A stretch of DNA of 64,000 bases from C-114 sp963719285 (lineage in GTDB: Bacteria; Chloroflexota; Limnocylindria; Limnocylindrales; CSP1-4), in assembly GCA_963719285.1 (NCBI GenBank), contig CAVRBO010000004.1, positions 310,001-374,000 of the forward strand, read 5' to 3'. The notes beneath the pieces are model-generated. The model saw only the letters and a program-made list of their open reading frames with translations, ran no database searches and was not told the DNA's origin. Made by a program: the position numbers and the translations under genes. How positions within the stretch are numbered: the first letter of the stretch is position 1; every line of letters starts with the position of its first letter. Shown here piece after piece: positions 25,180 to 34,834 of the stretch.

Positions 25180-26010
25180 TCAGGTCACCACGACGCCCGG
25201 CGGCAGGTCGTCGCGGGCGGGATATGCAGGGTGGAGGTCCTCGAGCACGTCGGCCAGGATCTCTCCGACCGCCAGGTCCCGGAACCACTTGCGGTTGGCC
25301 GGGATCACGTACCACGGCGCGGTCTCGGTCGAGCAGCGGGTCAGGGTATCCTCGAATGCGGCGGTGTAGTCGTCCCAGCGGGCCCGCTCGTCGAGATCGG
25401 CCATGTTGAACTTCCAGCGCTTCGTCGGGTCGTCGTAGCGAGCCTGGAGCCGCTCCCGCTGCTCGTCCCGGTCGATGAGCAGGAAGAACTTCACGATCGT
25501 CGTGCCCTCCTCGGAGAGCATCCGCTCGAAGTCGTTGATCTGATCGTAGCGGCGCGACCAGATCGCCTTCGGCACGATGTCGTGGACCCGGACGATCAGG
25601 ACGTCCTCGTAGTGCGACCGGTTGAAGATGGCGATCTCGCCCCGTCGCGGCATCGCCGCGTGGACCCGCCACAGGTAGTCGTGGGCGAGGTCCGTCGAGG
25701 ACGGGACCCCGAACGGGGTGACCGGCGCGCCCTGCGGGTTCAGCGCCGACAGCACGTGCTTGATCGTGCCGTCCTTGCCCGCCGCGTCGATCCCCTGGAG
25801 GACCACGAGGACCCGGTGCGCGCGTTCGGCCCACAACCGCTCCTGGGCATCGGTCAGGCGGGCCAGGTCGGCGGCGACCTTGGCGCGAACGCTTCCCTTC
25901 GTCCAGCCGTGCGTCGCGGACGGGTCGCGCGCCGCCAGGCGCACGTTCGAACCCGGTTCGACCCTCAGGTGGTCGCGCAGCCTGGAGGTCGCGAGGGGCT
26001 TCTTGGGCAT
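25180..26010 (-). CDS. PPK2-family polyphosphate:nucleotide phosphotransferase
   Basis: 276 residues, one-domain PPK2. Walker A is VLQGIDAAGKDG (residues ~71-81), Walker B lies near EIAIFNRSHYEDVLIVRVH, and the lid follows with RYDQINDFERML. PPK2 enzymes move phosphate between polyphosphate and nucleoside mono- or diphosphates; the single-domain form with RSHYED and WYVIPANRKWFR resembles class I/III members, but class cannot be fixed by eye. It is convergent with pheA, leaving only six bases between stops. Confidence 0.92.
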   Translation of the reverse strand: MPKKPLATSRLRDHLRVEPGSNVRLAARDPSATHGWTKGSVRAKVAADLARLTDAQERLWAERAHRVLVVLQGIDAAGKDGTIKHVLSALNPQGAPVTPFGVPSSTDLAHDYLWRVHAAMPRRGEIAIFNRSHYEDVLIVRVHDIVPKAIWSRRYDQINDFERMLSEEGTTIVKFFLLIDRDEQRERLQARYDDPTKRWKFNMADLDERARWDDYTAAFEDTLTRCSTETAPWYVIPANRKWFRDLAVGEILADVLEDLHPAYPARDDLPPGVVVT

Positions 26011-26085
26011 CGGTGACCTCGTCCTGCCGGCGCGGTGGCGTTGGTTCCGGGCCGGCCGGCCCGGAGACCGGCAGGATAGCCCCGC

Positions 26086-27375
26086 TCAGGGCGTCGTGGA
26101 GCCGATCCAGACGCTGAAGCCCGTCGCTCCCTCGATCGGCGAGCCGACGGCCACGATCCGCGGACCGTCGGCGGCGAGGTCGGTGACGACCCCGACGGGT
26201 CCGCCCACCAGCGGCGAGGCCGTCCACCGATGGCCGTCCACCGTGGTCCAGATCCCGAACCGGCCGTCGGCTCCGGCGCCGCCGGCCGCGTATCCGCCCT
26301 TGATCGCCGCGACGGTCCGCGAGGCGCCACCCACGAGGGCGTCGACGGCTGGGACGGTGTTCCAGGCGCCGGGTTCGCCGGACCACCACGCCCAGCCGTC
26401 ACCCTCGGACGGACCCTGACCCACAGCCACGCACTGGACGCGGACGCAGGCGACGGAATTGGCCGAGCTCTCGGACCCGAAGCCACCGCCGACGGGCGGC
26501 TGCGGGACGACATGGGTCCAGGCGACGCCGTCGCGCGACAGCCAGAACGCCGCCGCGGCGTCGCGGATCCCGGTCGCGACCCAGCCCGGACCTCCGCGGG
26601 CCACGGCCTGGACCTGGGCCCGGCCGCCCGCGCCGTCCACGACCGACGCGTGCCAGGTGACACCGCCGTCGTGCGATATCCAGGCGATCGCCACGCGTCG
26701 AGTGAACCCATCCGCGAACCCGCCGGCGACGATCGCGCCGCCCGACGCGGCCGCGACCGAGGTCATGGCGGCGGCGGTTGCGCCGGCCATGCCGCGCGTC
26801 ACATCGTCGCTCAGCGACCACCGCCGACCGTCGACCGACGTCCACGCCCGCGGGTTCGTCGTCGCGGCGTCCGTCCCGACCGCCACGAAGCCCGCCCCGA
26901 CCGCCACCACCGCCGTCACGATCCCGTCGCCGGCGGCTGGCACGTGGGTCGCCACCGTCCAGTTGACGGTGTCGCTCGACGACCAGAAGGCGATCCGTCC
27001 GGTGGGCGTGCCGTCGAGCGCCTGGCTGTCGACCGCCACGACCATCCGATCGGGCCCGATGGCGATCCGCTCCATCGTCGCCGCGACACCGGGGACCGCC
27101 ACGCGGCGCCAGGCGATGCCGGGTCCGGGAGGCGCCGTGGGGGTCGGCGGCTCGGTCGGGTCGAGGGTCGGTGGGGGCTCAGACGCTCCGCCGGGCGAGG
27201 ACTGCGCGCCCCCGGTCGGGTTCGAACCGGTCGGTGCAGCGGCAGTGGCGGGATCGGTCGGCGTCGGTATCGCGGCCCCGCAGGCGGCGAGGACGAGGGA
27301 CGCCACGGCCACGGCGGCGAGCGCCAGGATCGGCGTCCGGACCGCGCGCGGCCGCGCCCGGGAACGATGGGGCAT
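26086..27375 (-). CDS. Lipoprotein with sialidase-like beta-propeller repeats
   Basis: 429 residues. The signal ends in a lipobox, SLVLAACG (cysteine at about residue 32), followed by ~55 residues of Pro/Thr/Gly linker. The rest is a repeated beta pattern with Trp and Asp-Gly turns (AWTSVDGRRWSLSDDV, AWISHDGGVTWHASVVDG, FWLSRDGVAWTHVVPQP, IWTTVDGHRWTASPLV), like the Asp-box blades of sialidase and photosystem-stability-factor propellers. Probably membrane-anchored and outside the cell. Function unknown. It is divergent from the aldehyde dehydrogenase gene 86 bp away. Confidence 0.82.
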   Translation of the reverse strand: MPHRSRARPRAVRTPILALAAVAVASLVLAACGAAIPTPTDPATAAAPTGSNPTGGAQSSPGGASEPPPTLDPTEPPTPTAPPGPGIAWRRVAVPGVAATMERIAIGPDRMVVAVDSQALDGTPTGRIAFWSSSDTVNWTVATHVPAAGDGIVTAVVAVGAGFVAVGTDAATTNPRAWTSVDGRRWSLSDDVTRGMAGATAAAMTSVAAASGGAIVAGGFADGFTRRVAIAWISHDGGVTWHASVVDGAGGRAQVQAVARGGPGWVATGIRDAAAAFWLSRDGVAWTHVVPQPPVGGGFGSESSANSVACVRVQCVAVGQGPSEGDGWAWWSGEPGAWNTVPAVDALVGGASRTVAAIKGGYAAGGAGADGRFGIWTTVDGHRWTASPLVGGPVGVVTDLAADGPRIVAVGSPIEGATGFSVWIGSTTP

Positions 27376-27461
27376 CGGCCTAAGGATAGAATGGCGGCCT
27401 TGCCCCAGGAGCCCGCGGAACCGTCCGGGTCGCGCCGACCACGCCCGACGAGGAGCCAGCC

Positions 27462-28907
27462 ATGACCACGATCACCGGCGCCAAGCCGCACCCCATCTTC
27501 CTCGCCGGCCGGTGGGTCGATTCCCCGGACCCGCTGCCGGTCTCCAACCCGGCGAACGCCGACGATCCTGCCGGCTCCACGTTCAACGCCACGGACAGCC
27601 AGTACGAGGAGGCGGTCGAGGCCGCCGTTGCCGCGTTCCAGGTCACCCGGACCCTGCCCGCCTACGAACGGGGCCGGATCCTGCGCGAGATCGGTGCGGG
27701 GATCAAGGGCCGCCGCGAGGAACTCGGGCGGCTCCTGGCGACGGAGGCCGGCAAGCCGATCCGCGACGCGCTCGTCGAGGTGGACCGGGCGGCGCTCACG
27801 TTCCGGCTCGGCGCGGAAGAGGCCGAGCGGATGGTCGGCGAGACGATCCCGCTCGATCTCCTGCCGGCTGCGAAGGGCCGGATGGGCATCACCCGGCGGT
27901 TCCCGATCGGCCCCGTCGCGGGGATCAGCCCGTTCAATTTCCCGTTGAACCTGGCGGTCCACAAGATCGCCCCGGCGATCGCGGCCGGCTGCTCGATCGT
28001 GCTCAAGCCGCCGTCCAAGGACCCGCTCACGATGCTCACGGTGGGCGAGATCATCGAGGCCGCCGGCCCGCCGGCCGGGTCGGTGAGCATCCTGCCGATG
28101 ACCCGAGAGCTCGGCGACCGGATGGTGGCGGACCCGCGGTTCAAGCTCCTCACGTTCACCGGCAGCCCGTCGGTCGGCTGGCGGATGAAGGAGCGGGCGG
28201 GCAAGAAGAAGGTCGTCCTCGAGCTCGGCGGCAACGCCGGGGTCATCGTGGACAAGACGGCCGACCTCGATTGGGCGGTCCGGCGCACGCTGGTCGGCGC
28301 GTTCGCCTATGCCGGCCAGGTCTGCATCAGCGTCCAGCGGATGTTCGTCCACGAGGACATCTGGGACACGTTCATGAGCCGGGTCGTGGAAGGTGTGAAG
28401 AGCCTGAAGGTGGGCGATCCGCTCGACGCGTCGACCGACGTCGGCCCGATGGTCGACGGCGCGGCGGCCCAGCGGACCCAGCGCTGGGTGGACGAGGCGG
28501 TCGCCCTCGGGGGCAAGCTGCTGGCCGGCGGCAAGGCCGACGGCAACTACTTCGCCCCCACCATCCTCACGGACGTGCCGGTGACGGCCCAGGTCTGCTC
28601 GAACGAGGCATTCGCGCCGCTCGTGGTCGCCTTCCCGTTCCGCGACTTCGATGACGCGATCCGCCAGGTGAACGACTCGTTCTTCGGCCTCCAGACCGGC
28701 CTGTTCACGAACGACCTGACCCACGCGTGGCAGGCGTTCAACGAGCTCGAGGTCGGCGGGGTGATCGTCAACGACGTCCCGACCTACCGGGCCGACCACA
28801 TGCCCTACGGCGGGGTCAAGGACTCCGGCCTTGGCCGAGAGGGCCTGCGCTGGGCGATCGAGGACATGACCGAGCTGCGCATCATGGTCCTCGCCCAACC
28901 GCAGTAG
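27462..28907 (+). CDS. NAD(P)-dependent aldehyde dehydrogenase
   Basis: 481 residues, full-length ALDH superfamily. Landmarks are GPVAGISPFNFPLNLAVHK, LKPPSKDPLTML, the glycine motif LTFTGSPSVGWRM, the general base in LELGGNAGVIV, the catalytic cysteine in AGQVCISVQRMF and the terminal MPYGGVKDSGLGREG. It is closest in pattern to the succinate-semialdehyde, lactaldehyde or glyceraldehyde-type subgroup; the substrate is not clear. Start ATG 27462 has AGGAG eight bases upstream. A GNAT gene follows on the same strand after 19 bp. Confidence 0.93.
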   Translation: MTTITGAKPHPIFLAGRWVDSPDPLPVSNPANADDPAGSTFNATDSQYEEAVEAAVAAFQVTRTLPAYERGRILREIGAGIKGRREELGRLLATEAGKPIRDALVEVDRAALTFRLGAEEAERMVGETIPLDLLPAAKGRMGITRRFPIGPVAGISPFNFPLNLAVHKIAPAIAAGCSIVLKPPSKDPLTMLTVGEIIEAAGPPAGSVSILPMTRELGDRMVADPRFKLLTFTGSPSVGWRMKERAGKKKVVLELGGNAGVIVDKTADLDWAVRRTLVGAFAYAGQVCISVQRMFVHEDIWDTFMSRVVEGVKSLKVGDPLDASTDVGPMVDGAAAQRTQRWVDEAVALGGKLLAGGKADGNYFAPTILTDVPVTAQVCSNEAFAPLVVAFPFRDFDDAIRQVNDSFFGLQTGLFTNDLTHAWQAFNELEVGGVIVNDVPTYRADHMPYGGVKDSGLGREGLRWAIEDMTELRIMVLAQPQ

Positions 28908-28926
28908 AGCGGGATCGTCGAAGTCC

Positions 28927-29556
28927 GTGGGCGAGGGATCGACGGCCAAGCTGACCGACACCGGCGAGGCCGGACCGAGCCTTGTCGTGCCCGGCGGTGT
29001 CGAGTGGCGCCGTGGGCCCTATCGCGTCAGCACGGACCCAGCGCGGCTCGACGTCGAGGGCACGGCGGACTTCCTCGGGACGACCTACTGGGCACAGGGG
29101 AGGCCCATGTCGATCGTCCGCCGGTCGATCCAGGGCTCGATCGCCTTCGGCGTCTACGACGGGGAGGACCAGGTCGGATTCGCCCGCGTCGTCACCGATC
29201 GGGCGACTTTCGGCTGGGTCTGCGATGTGTTCCTCCGCGACAGCCATCAGGGCCGCGGCCTTGGGATATGGCTGATGCGCTGCGTGTTGGCGCATCCGGA
29301 GCTTCAGGACCTGCGCCGCTGGCTGCTCGCTTCGACCGGCGCGCGCGGGCTCTACGCGCGGCTCGGCTTCGTGCCGCTCCCCGCCGCGGAACGGTTCATG
29401 CAGATCGACAACCGGGCGTCCGCGGGCCTCGAGGACCGTCTCCCGAAGCCATCCGAGCGCATGGCGAGCATCGATCGTCACATCTCGGACGGGGTGGACC
29501 CGTTGGAGCCGATCCGCCAGGATCGTGACGACCGGGAGGCCCAGCGCGGGCGTTGA
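28927..29556 (+). CDS. GNAT-family N-acetyltransferase
   Basis: 209 residues. The acetyl-CoA binding motif A is VCDVFLRDSHQGRGLGIWLM at about residues 98-117 (Q/R-x-x-G-x-G/A present), followed by LLASTGARGLYARLGFVPLP of motif B. It resembles the YjdJ/aaNAT-like single-domain group. The first ~35 residues and last ~45 are non-conserved. GTG start at 28927 lacks a ribosome site, so a later start is possible. Substrate unknown. Confidence 0.82.
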   Translation: MGEGSTAKLTDTGEAGPSLVVPGGVEWRRGPYRVSTDPARLDVEGTADFLGTTYWAQGRPMSIVRRSIQGSIAFGVYDGEDQVGFARVVTDRATFGWVCDVFLRDSHQGRGLGIWLMRCVLAHPELQDLRRWLLASTGARGLYARLGFVPLPAAERFMQIDNRASAGLEDRLPKPSERMASIDRHISDGVDPLEPIRQDRDDREAQRGR

Positions 29557-29631
29557 TCCCGGTCAGGAACTGAGTCCCACCGCCCGCGACGCCGGGCGCT
29601 GACGCGGAGCGGGCCGTGTCACGATGGGGGC

Positions 29632-30807
29632 ATGGACTTCGCCCTCGGCCCCGAGCTCCAGGCGCTGCGCGAGCGCGCCCGGCGGTTCGTCGTCGATGAG
29701 CTCCAGCCGCTCGAGGTCCCGTTCGAGAGGGCCGGCGGCAGGCTCCCGAAGGAGCTGGGCCGGGAACTGAGGCGGAAGGCGATCGCTGCCGGTCTCGTCG
29801 GCGGCAACATGCCAAGGGCCGTCGGTGGGCTCGAATGGTCGAACATGGAGCAGGTCGTCGTCCAGGAGCAATGCGGGCAGGTCACCGGCGGCCTCTGGTC
29901 GTACATCCCGGGCGCGTACAACGTGCTGGCGATCGCCGATGCCGGCCAGCGCCAGCGCTACCTCGAGCCGAGCCTCCGTGGCGAGCGCTCCGGTAGCTAC
30001 GCCATCACGGAACCCAATGCCGGCTCCGACCCTCGGACGCTCGAATCCAGTGCGGTGCGCGACGCCGCCACAGGGGAGTGGATCCTCAACGGCGAGAAGT
30101 GGTTCGTCACCGGCCCCGACGACACCGACTTCATGATCCTCCACGCCGTGGTCATCGACGGCGACGCACGACGCCCGACCCTCTTCCTGGTGGACTACGA
30201 GACCCCCGGGCTCCGCATGAGCCACGATCCCGATTACACCCACACGTTCGCCGATCGCCATCCGCAGTTCGTGCTCGAGGACGTCCGCGTGCCGGACGAG
30301 GCGCGACTTGGCGCGATCGGGGCGGCGGACGACCTGACCAACGAGTGGTTCGTCGAGGAGCGCATCCACATCGGGGCGCGCTGCTACGGGGCGATGGAGC
30401 GCCTGCTCGCGCTGGCCGTCGATTGGGCCACAGACCGGGTCCAGTTCGGCCAGCGGATCTACGACTTCCAGGGCGTGAGTTTCCCGCTGGCCGATTCCGC
30501 GGCCGACGCCTCGGCGGCCCGGCTCCTCACCCGCGAGGCCGCCTGGCTGGCCGACGACGGGGCGGACCGCAAGGTCGTCCACGCCAAGGCCTCGGTGGCC
30601 AAGCTGTTCGCGTCCGAGGCCGCCTACCGGTGCGCGGACCGCGTGGTCCAGGTGTTCGGCGGGCGCGGCTACATGCGCGAGTTCCCGGCCGAGCGGTACC
30701 TGCGCGAGCTGCGGGTCGACCGGATCTGGGAAGGCACGAGCGAGATCCAGCGACTGGTCATCGCCCGGGCCCTCGAACGGCGAGGCGTCGACCGGGTGGT
30801 GGGATGA
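29632..30807 (+). CDS. Acyl-CoA dehydrogenase
   Basis: FAD enzyme oxidising an acyl-CoA to the 2-enoyl-CoA. 391 residues. Motifs are AITEPNAGSDPRTLE, WILNGEKWFVTGPDDTDF, VQFGQRIYDFQGVSF, VQVFGGRGYMREFPAER and the catalytic-glutamate region RIWEGTSEIQRLVIARAL. Chain-length preference cannot be read. ATG 29632 has a G-rich stretch upstream. Its stop overlaps the CoA ligase start (ATGA), making the first gene of a three-gene acyl-CoA operon. Confidence 0.94.
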   Translation: MDFALGPELQALRERARRFVVDELQPLEVPFERAGGRLPKELGRELRRKAIAAGLVGGNMPRAVGGLEWSNMEQVVVQEQCGQVTGGLWSYIPGAYNVLAIADAGQRQRYLEPSLRGERSGSYAITEPNAGSDPRTLESSAVRDAATGEWILNGEKWFVTGPDDTDFMILHAVVIDGDARRPTLFLVDYETPGLRMSHDPDYTHTFADRHPQFVLEDVRVPDEARLGAIGAADDLTNEWFVEERIHIGARCYGAMERLLALAVDWATDRVQFGQRIYDFQGVSFPLADSAADASAARLLTREAAWLADDGADRKVVHAKASVAKLFASEAAYRCADRVVQVFGGRGYMREFPAERYLRELRVDRIWEGTSEIQRLVIARALERRGVDRVVG

Positions 30808-32996
30808 CGGCGCCGGTCCGCGGCGTCGGTTTCGACCTGGAGCGTCTGTTCGCACCGCGCTCGATCGCCGTCGTCGGGGCGTCGTTGAGATCCGGTATCG
30901 CGACCACCGTCCGCGACAACATCGCCAATGTCGGCGGGTCGCAACCGTGCTACTTCATCAATCCGAAGTACGAAGAGGTCGACGGGACCCGCTGCTACCC
31001 GGACCTCGCGGCGCTGCCGGAGGTGCCGGACACCGTCGTCCTCGCGGTGAACCCGCTCCGTGCCGCCCGGTTCACCCGCGACGCGGCCGAGGCGGGCGTG
31101 CGGACCGTCGTCATCCCCGGTGGCGGCGTCGTGGAGGGCGGCGAAGCGGCCGCCCGGATGCAGGCCGAGGTCCGCAAGATCGGCATCGCGACCGGCACGT
31201 CCATCCTCGGCCCGAACTGCATGGGCATGGTCGATCTCACGACCCGGAGCGCGACCTACATCGGCGATGTGACGCCCTGGCTGCGGCGCGGTGGCGTGGC
31301 CGGGATCGCCCAGTCCGGGAGCGTTTCGGACGCGTTCATCCACGCGGGCACCCGGATCGGCTGGTCTCGCGTCGTGAGCTGCGGCTCGGAGGTCGTGCTC
31401 GACCTGTGCGACTACCTCGCCTACTGCCTCGACGATGCGGCGACCCAGGCGGTCATCCTGTTCGTCGAGGGCTTCAAGCGGCCTGAACGGTTCCTGGCCC
31501 TGGCCGACCACGCGCTGGCGATCGGCAAGCCGATCCTCGCGGTCAAGGTCGGCAGCAGTCACCAGGCCCAGACCTCGGCGGTCGCGCACTCCGGGTCGCT
31601 CGCCGGCGAGGACCGGATCGTCGACGCGGCATTGCGCGCCGCGGGCGTCATCCGCTGCTCGGACCTCGACGAGCTGCTCGAGGCGGCCGAGCTCGTCGCC
31701 GGGGCGCGCCGCCTGCAGCGGTCCGTCGGGCGCGGTCGGACCGGCGTCGTGACCGTCTCGACCGGGGAGGCGTCGCTCATCGCCGACCTTGCGCCCCGGA
31801 CGGGCGTCGACCTCCCGCCGATCCCCCACGCGGCCCGGGCGCGCATCCACTCGGAACTGCCGACGTTGGGCTACATCGGCAACCCGATGGACCCGTGGGG
31901 CGCCGACGAGACCGAGCTCGCCTACGGAGCCTGCCTGCGCGCCTTCGCCGAGTCCGGGGCGTACGACGTGGTCGCCGTGGTCCACGACTTCCCGTACCGG
32001 TCACAGGCGGGCGAGGTCGAGCTCGCCACCGAGCTGGCGACCGAGCTGATCAAGGCCACCACGGACCGGCCCGACGTACTGCCGGTATTCATCTCGCTCA
32101 CCTCGGGCGACGCCACGCCGGAGATCCAGGCCGCTCTCGATGCCGGCGGCGGGATCCCGCTCCTGCGCGGAACCGTCGAGGCGTTCAGCGCCATCGCCCG
32201 GGTCGCCTGGTGGGAGGGCCGTCGCGCGGAGCGGCTGGCCGACGGCCCGTGGCGCGATCGCTGGCCGGCCCTCGCCGCCGACCGGACGAAGTGCGGCCAG
32301 GACGACGTTGCGCCCACGGCCGCGGATCCGACCGTGCGGGCTCTCCCCGAGCGTGACTCGCTACGGCTGCTGCGGGAGGCAGGGATCCCCGTCACTGCGG
32401 CGATCGCCGCCGCCGATGCGGTGGCCGCGGTGGCCGCCGCCGACCGCCTGGGCTATCCGGTCGCACTGAAGCTCGATGCGCGCGGCATCGCCCACAAGAG
32501 CGATATCGGCGGTGTGAGACTGGGTCTCGATGATGAGGGAGCGGTCCGGGCCGCGGTGCCGGAGCTGCTCTCGGCGGGGCGCAGCGCTCACGTCGACATC
32601 CGTGGCGTCCTCGTCGAGCCGATGGCCGCCGCCGGCGTCGAGCTGATCGTCGGACTCGAGCGCGACCCGATGTTCGGCCCCGCGGTGCTCGTGGGCTCCG
32701 GGGGTGTCCTCGCCGAGATCCTCGACGATGTCGCGATCCGCCTCGCGCCGATCGGTCCGGCGACCGCCCGGACGATGCTCGACGAGCTCCGGATCGCGCC
32801 GATCCTCGACGGCGTCCGCGGTCGCGGGCCCGTCGACCGCTCTGCCCTGGCCGGCCTCATCGCCGGCGTCGCCCGTCTCGGTATCGATCGCCCGGATATC
32901 GTCGAGATCGACCTCAACCCGGTCATCGCCCACCCGGACGGCGCCGTGGCCGTGGACGCCCTCGTCGTCCTCGCCGAGGACCCCGGACGTGCCTGA
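30804..32996 (+). CDS. NDP-forming acyl-CoA/acetyl-CoA synthetase (fused alpha-beta)
   Basis: 730 residues. The alpha part holds the CoA-binding domain (FAPRSIAVVGASLRSGIA) and succinyl-CoA-synthetase-like domains with the phospho-histidine in TSAVAHSGSLAGEDRI (about 255-270). From about residue 515 is an ATP-grasp beta part (LGYPVALKLDARGIAHKSD, GVLVEPMAAAGVELIVG). Such enzymes activate acids with ATP giving ADP, or run in reverse to conserve energy from acyl-CoA. Placement between the dehydrogenase and hydratase suggests a branched or aromatic acid. It overlaps the neighbours at both ends. Confidence 0.92.
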   Translation: MTAPVRGVGFDLERLFAPRSIAVVGASLRSGIATTVRDNIANVGGSQPCYFINPKYEEVDGTRCYPDLAALPEVPDTVVLAVNPLRAARFTRDAAEAGVRTVVIPGGGVVEGGEAAARMQAEVRKIGIATGTSILGPNCMGMVDLTTRSATYIGDVTPWLRRGGVAGIAQSGSVSDAFIHAGTRIGWSRVVSCGSEVVLDLCDYLAYCLDDAATQAVILFVEGFKRPERFLALADHALAIGKPILAVKVGSSHQAQTSAVAHSGSLAGEDRIVDAALRAAGVIRCSDLDELLEAAELVAGARRLQRSVGRGRTGVVTVSTGEASLIADLAPRTGVDLPPIPHAARARIHSELPTLGYIGNPMDPWGADETELAYGACLRAFAESGAYDVVAVVHDFPYRSQAGEVELATELATELIKATTDRPDVLPVFISLTSGDATPEIQAALDAGGGIPLLRGTVEAFSAIARVAWWEGRRAERLADGPWRDRWPALAADRTKCGQDDVAPTAADPTVRALPERDSLRLLREAGIPVTAAIAAADAVAAVAAADRLGYPVALKLDARGIAHKSDIGGVRLGLDDEGAVRAAVPELLSAGRSAHVDIRGVLVEPMAAAGVELIVGLERDPMFGPAVLVGSGGVLAEILDDVAIRLAPIGPATARTMLDELRIAPILDGVRGRGPVDRSALAGLIAGVARLGIDRPDIVEIDLNPVIAHPDGAVAVDALVVLAEDPGRA

Positions 32997-33810
32997 CCCG
33001 GGGCCGATCCTCCTGCGCGAACCGACGGCGTGGGGGGTGCGCCTCACGCTGAACCGCCCGGCCAAGCTCAACGCGCTGTCCGCCGAGCTGCGCGACGCGC
33101 TGACCGCCGCGGTCGCCGATGCCGAGGCGGATGCGGACGTCCGGGTCATCGCGATCGCCGGTGCCGGCCGCGCCTTCTGCTCGGGCTACGACCTGTCCGA
33201 GGAGGCGCCTGCCGATGTCTGGGGTTGGCGGGCGATCCTCGCCGAGGACGTCGCCGCGACCCTGGCCATCTGGCGCTGCCCGAAGCCGGTCATCGCCCAG
33301 GTCCACGGCTTCGCACTCGCCGGCGGGCTGGAGCTCGCGATGGCCTGCGATCTCGTGGTCGCCTCCGATGACGCCCGCCTGGGCGAGCCCGAGATCCGGT
33401 TCGGGTCTGCGCCGGTCACCCTGCTCATGCCGTTCCTCATCGGCCAGAAGGCCACCCGCGAACTGTTGATGACGGGCGACCTCGTCGATGCGTCGGAGGC
33501 GCGCCGGATGGGCCTCGTCAACCGCGTGGTGCCGCTCGACAGCCTCGCCGCCGAGGTGGATGCGCTCGCCGAGACCCTCGCCAAGGTCGAGCCCGACGTG
33601 ATGGCCCCCACCAAGCTCATGCTCAATCGGGCGATGGAGGCCTCGGGCTTCCTCGCGGCGGTCGAGTCCGGCCTCGACCTGCAGTCGATCGTGAACACGA
33701 GCGCGACCGCGCGCGCGTTCGACGAGATCGTCCGGCGCGACGGCCTGAAGGCCGCGCTCCACTGGCGCGACAGGCGCTACGAGGAACGGCTGGCCGATCG
33801 AGGCCGCTGA
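32989..33810 (+). CDS. Enoyl-CoA hydratase/isomerase
   Basis: 273-residue crotonase. Features are VRLTLNRPAKLNALSAELRD, the oxyanion-hole segment GAGRAFCSGYDLSE, VHGFALAGGLELAMACDLVV, and EPEIRFGSAPVTLLMPFLIG. The usual first catalytic glutamate is in GGLELA and the second position (GEPEIRFG) keeps a glutamate. Hydration of the dehydrogenase product is the expected role. The GTG start overlaps the CoA ligase by eight bases. No hydroxyacyl-CoA dehydrogenase or thiolase follows, so the pathway is completed elsewhere. Confidence 0.92.
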   Translation: MPDPGPILLREPTAWGVRLTLNRPAKLNALSAELRDALTAAVADAEADADVRVIAIAGAGRAFCSGYDLSEEAPADVWGWRAILAEDVAATLAIWRCPKPVIAQVHGFALAGGLELAMACDLVVASDDARLGEPEIRFGSAPVTLLMPFLIGQKATRELLMTGDLVDASEARRMGLVNRVVPLDSLAAEVDALAETLAKVEPDVMAPTKLMLNRAMEASGFLAAVESGLDLQSIVNTSATARAFDEIVRRDGLKAALHWRDRRYEERLADRGR

Positions 33811-34135
33811 GGACGGCACCGCCCCGTGGGACCTTGGTCCCGCGACCCCCCCCGGCGTTGCGCACCGGCTCCGAGTGGCTCGGAGCGCGGTCCACGCACG
33901 ACCCACCCTCGTGGCGGAACCAATCCGATGGGACCAAGGTACCGCCCCGACTGGTCCCCTCGTCCGATGGAGTGGTGCGCATCTGGTCCGTTTAGATGAG
34001 GCCCATCAGCTGGATGGGCTACCGAGACCGGGTATCGCGAGACCTCAGACCCGTCGGACGCCCCTGCAGACCCGCGCCAACACCGCCCGGCAGTCGCCGG
34101 ACGGCCCGTTTCAGCCAGACAAAGGGGTTTCTGTC
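33811..34135 (+). other. Structured leader/intergenic region before the TasA-like gene
   Basis: 325 bp without a gene. It contains a self-complementary GGGACCTTGGTCCC (33828-33841), the related GGGACCAAGGTACC (33930-33943), a GGGACCA/TGGTCCC stem (33930-33936 with 33952-33958) and a hairpin GCCCATC-AGCTG-GATGGGC (34001-34019). A weak -10-like TTAGAT is at 33992-33997. The last ~115 bases before the start are GC-rich with more pairing potential. No known riboswitch class is recognised. Confidence 0.5.
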
Positions 34136-34720
34136 ATGCCTGAGATCGCCACCACGGACCCCGACCGGAACCGCCGCCGGCGGCGCCGGGGCCTCATCGT
34201 CCTCATCCTCGCCCTGTCCGTGGCCAGCCTGGGGGCCGGTGCCTTCTCGCTCGCTATCTTCACGGACTCCGATGCCTCGACCGGCACGTTCACCGCCGGC
34301 ACGATCGACATCGCGACGAATCCGACCACGCTGTTCACGGTCGCCGCGCTCATGCCCGGCGACTCCGGCAGCGCGACCCTCACCGTCAACAACAACGGCA
34401 CGGGCCAGCTCCGCTACGCGATGACAAGCGCCTCGACGAACGCGGACACGAAGTCCCTGCGCGACCAACTCCAGCTGACCGTCCGTCCGGGCGCGTGCCC
34501 GAGCGCGGCGGCGACGATCTACAACGGCGCACTCAGCGGAGCGGCCTTCGGCAGCACCGCACAGGGCGCGCAGGCTGGCGACCGGACCCTGAACGCGGCC
34601 TCCAGCGAACAGCTCTGCTTCGGCTGGTCGTTCGCCCTCGCGAGCGGCAACGGCTATCAGGGCGCGACCACGACGACCACGTTCACCTTCACCGCGGAGC
34701 AGACCTCGAACAACCCGTAA
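34136..34720 (+). CDS. TasA/camelysin-like secreted fibre protein
   Basis: 194 residues. A basic N-terminus (RNRRRRRRGL) precedes a hydrophobic signal (about residues 24-42) that runs into SLAIFTDSDAS, the SipW-type cleavage context seen in TasA and camelysin. The mature part has GTFTAGTIDIATNPTTLF, LMPGDSGSATLTVNNNGTGQLRYA and a C-terminal TTTTTFTFTAEQT, the TasA beta-sandwich pattern, with two cysteines. TasA proteins form extracellular fibres in biofilm matrix. It is followed by a SipW-type peptidase gene, which supports the call. ATG 34136; the ribosome site is weak (AAAGGGG). Confidence 0.85.
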   Translation: MPEIATTDPDRNRRRRRRGLIVLILALSVASLGAGAFSLAIFTDSDASTGTFTAGTIDIATNPTTLFTVAALMPGDSGSATLTVNNNGTGQLRYAMTSASTNADTKSLRDQLQLTVRPGACPSAAATIYNGALSGAAFGSTAQGAQAGDRTLNAASSEQLCFGWSFALASGNGYQGATTTTTFTFTAEQTSNNP

Positions 34721-34834
34721 CCCTCCGGCTGCGCTCGTTCGCCGCGGCTCGCCTGGATCACCTCATCCGGCTGAGTCGCGGCTGACGGGTCGCCAGCCCG
34801 GTGTGGGCCTTCTCCCCCAGAGAGGCAGGCACCC

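Noticed and set aside
27211..27235. GGGTTCGAACC resembling a tRNA T-arm
   Set aside because: It lies within the lipoprotein reading frame and no cloverleaf can be drawn around it.
33930..33958. GGTACCGCC segment as a T-box before the TasA-like gene
   Set aside because: Only half of the T-box core is present and the downstream gene is not an amino-acid or tRNA gene.
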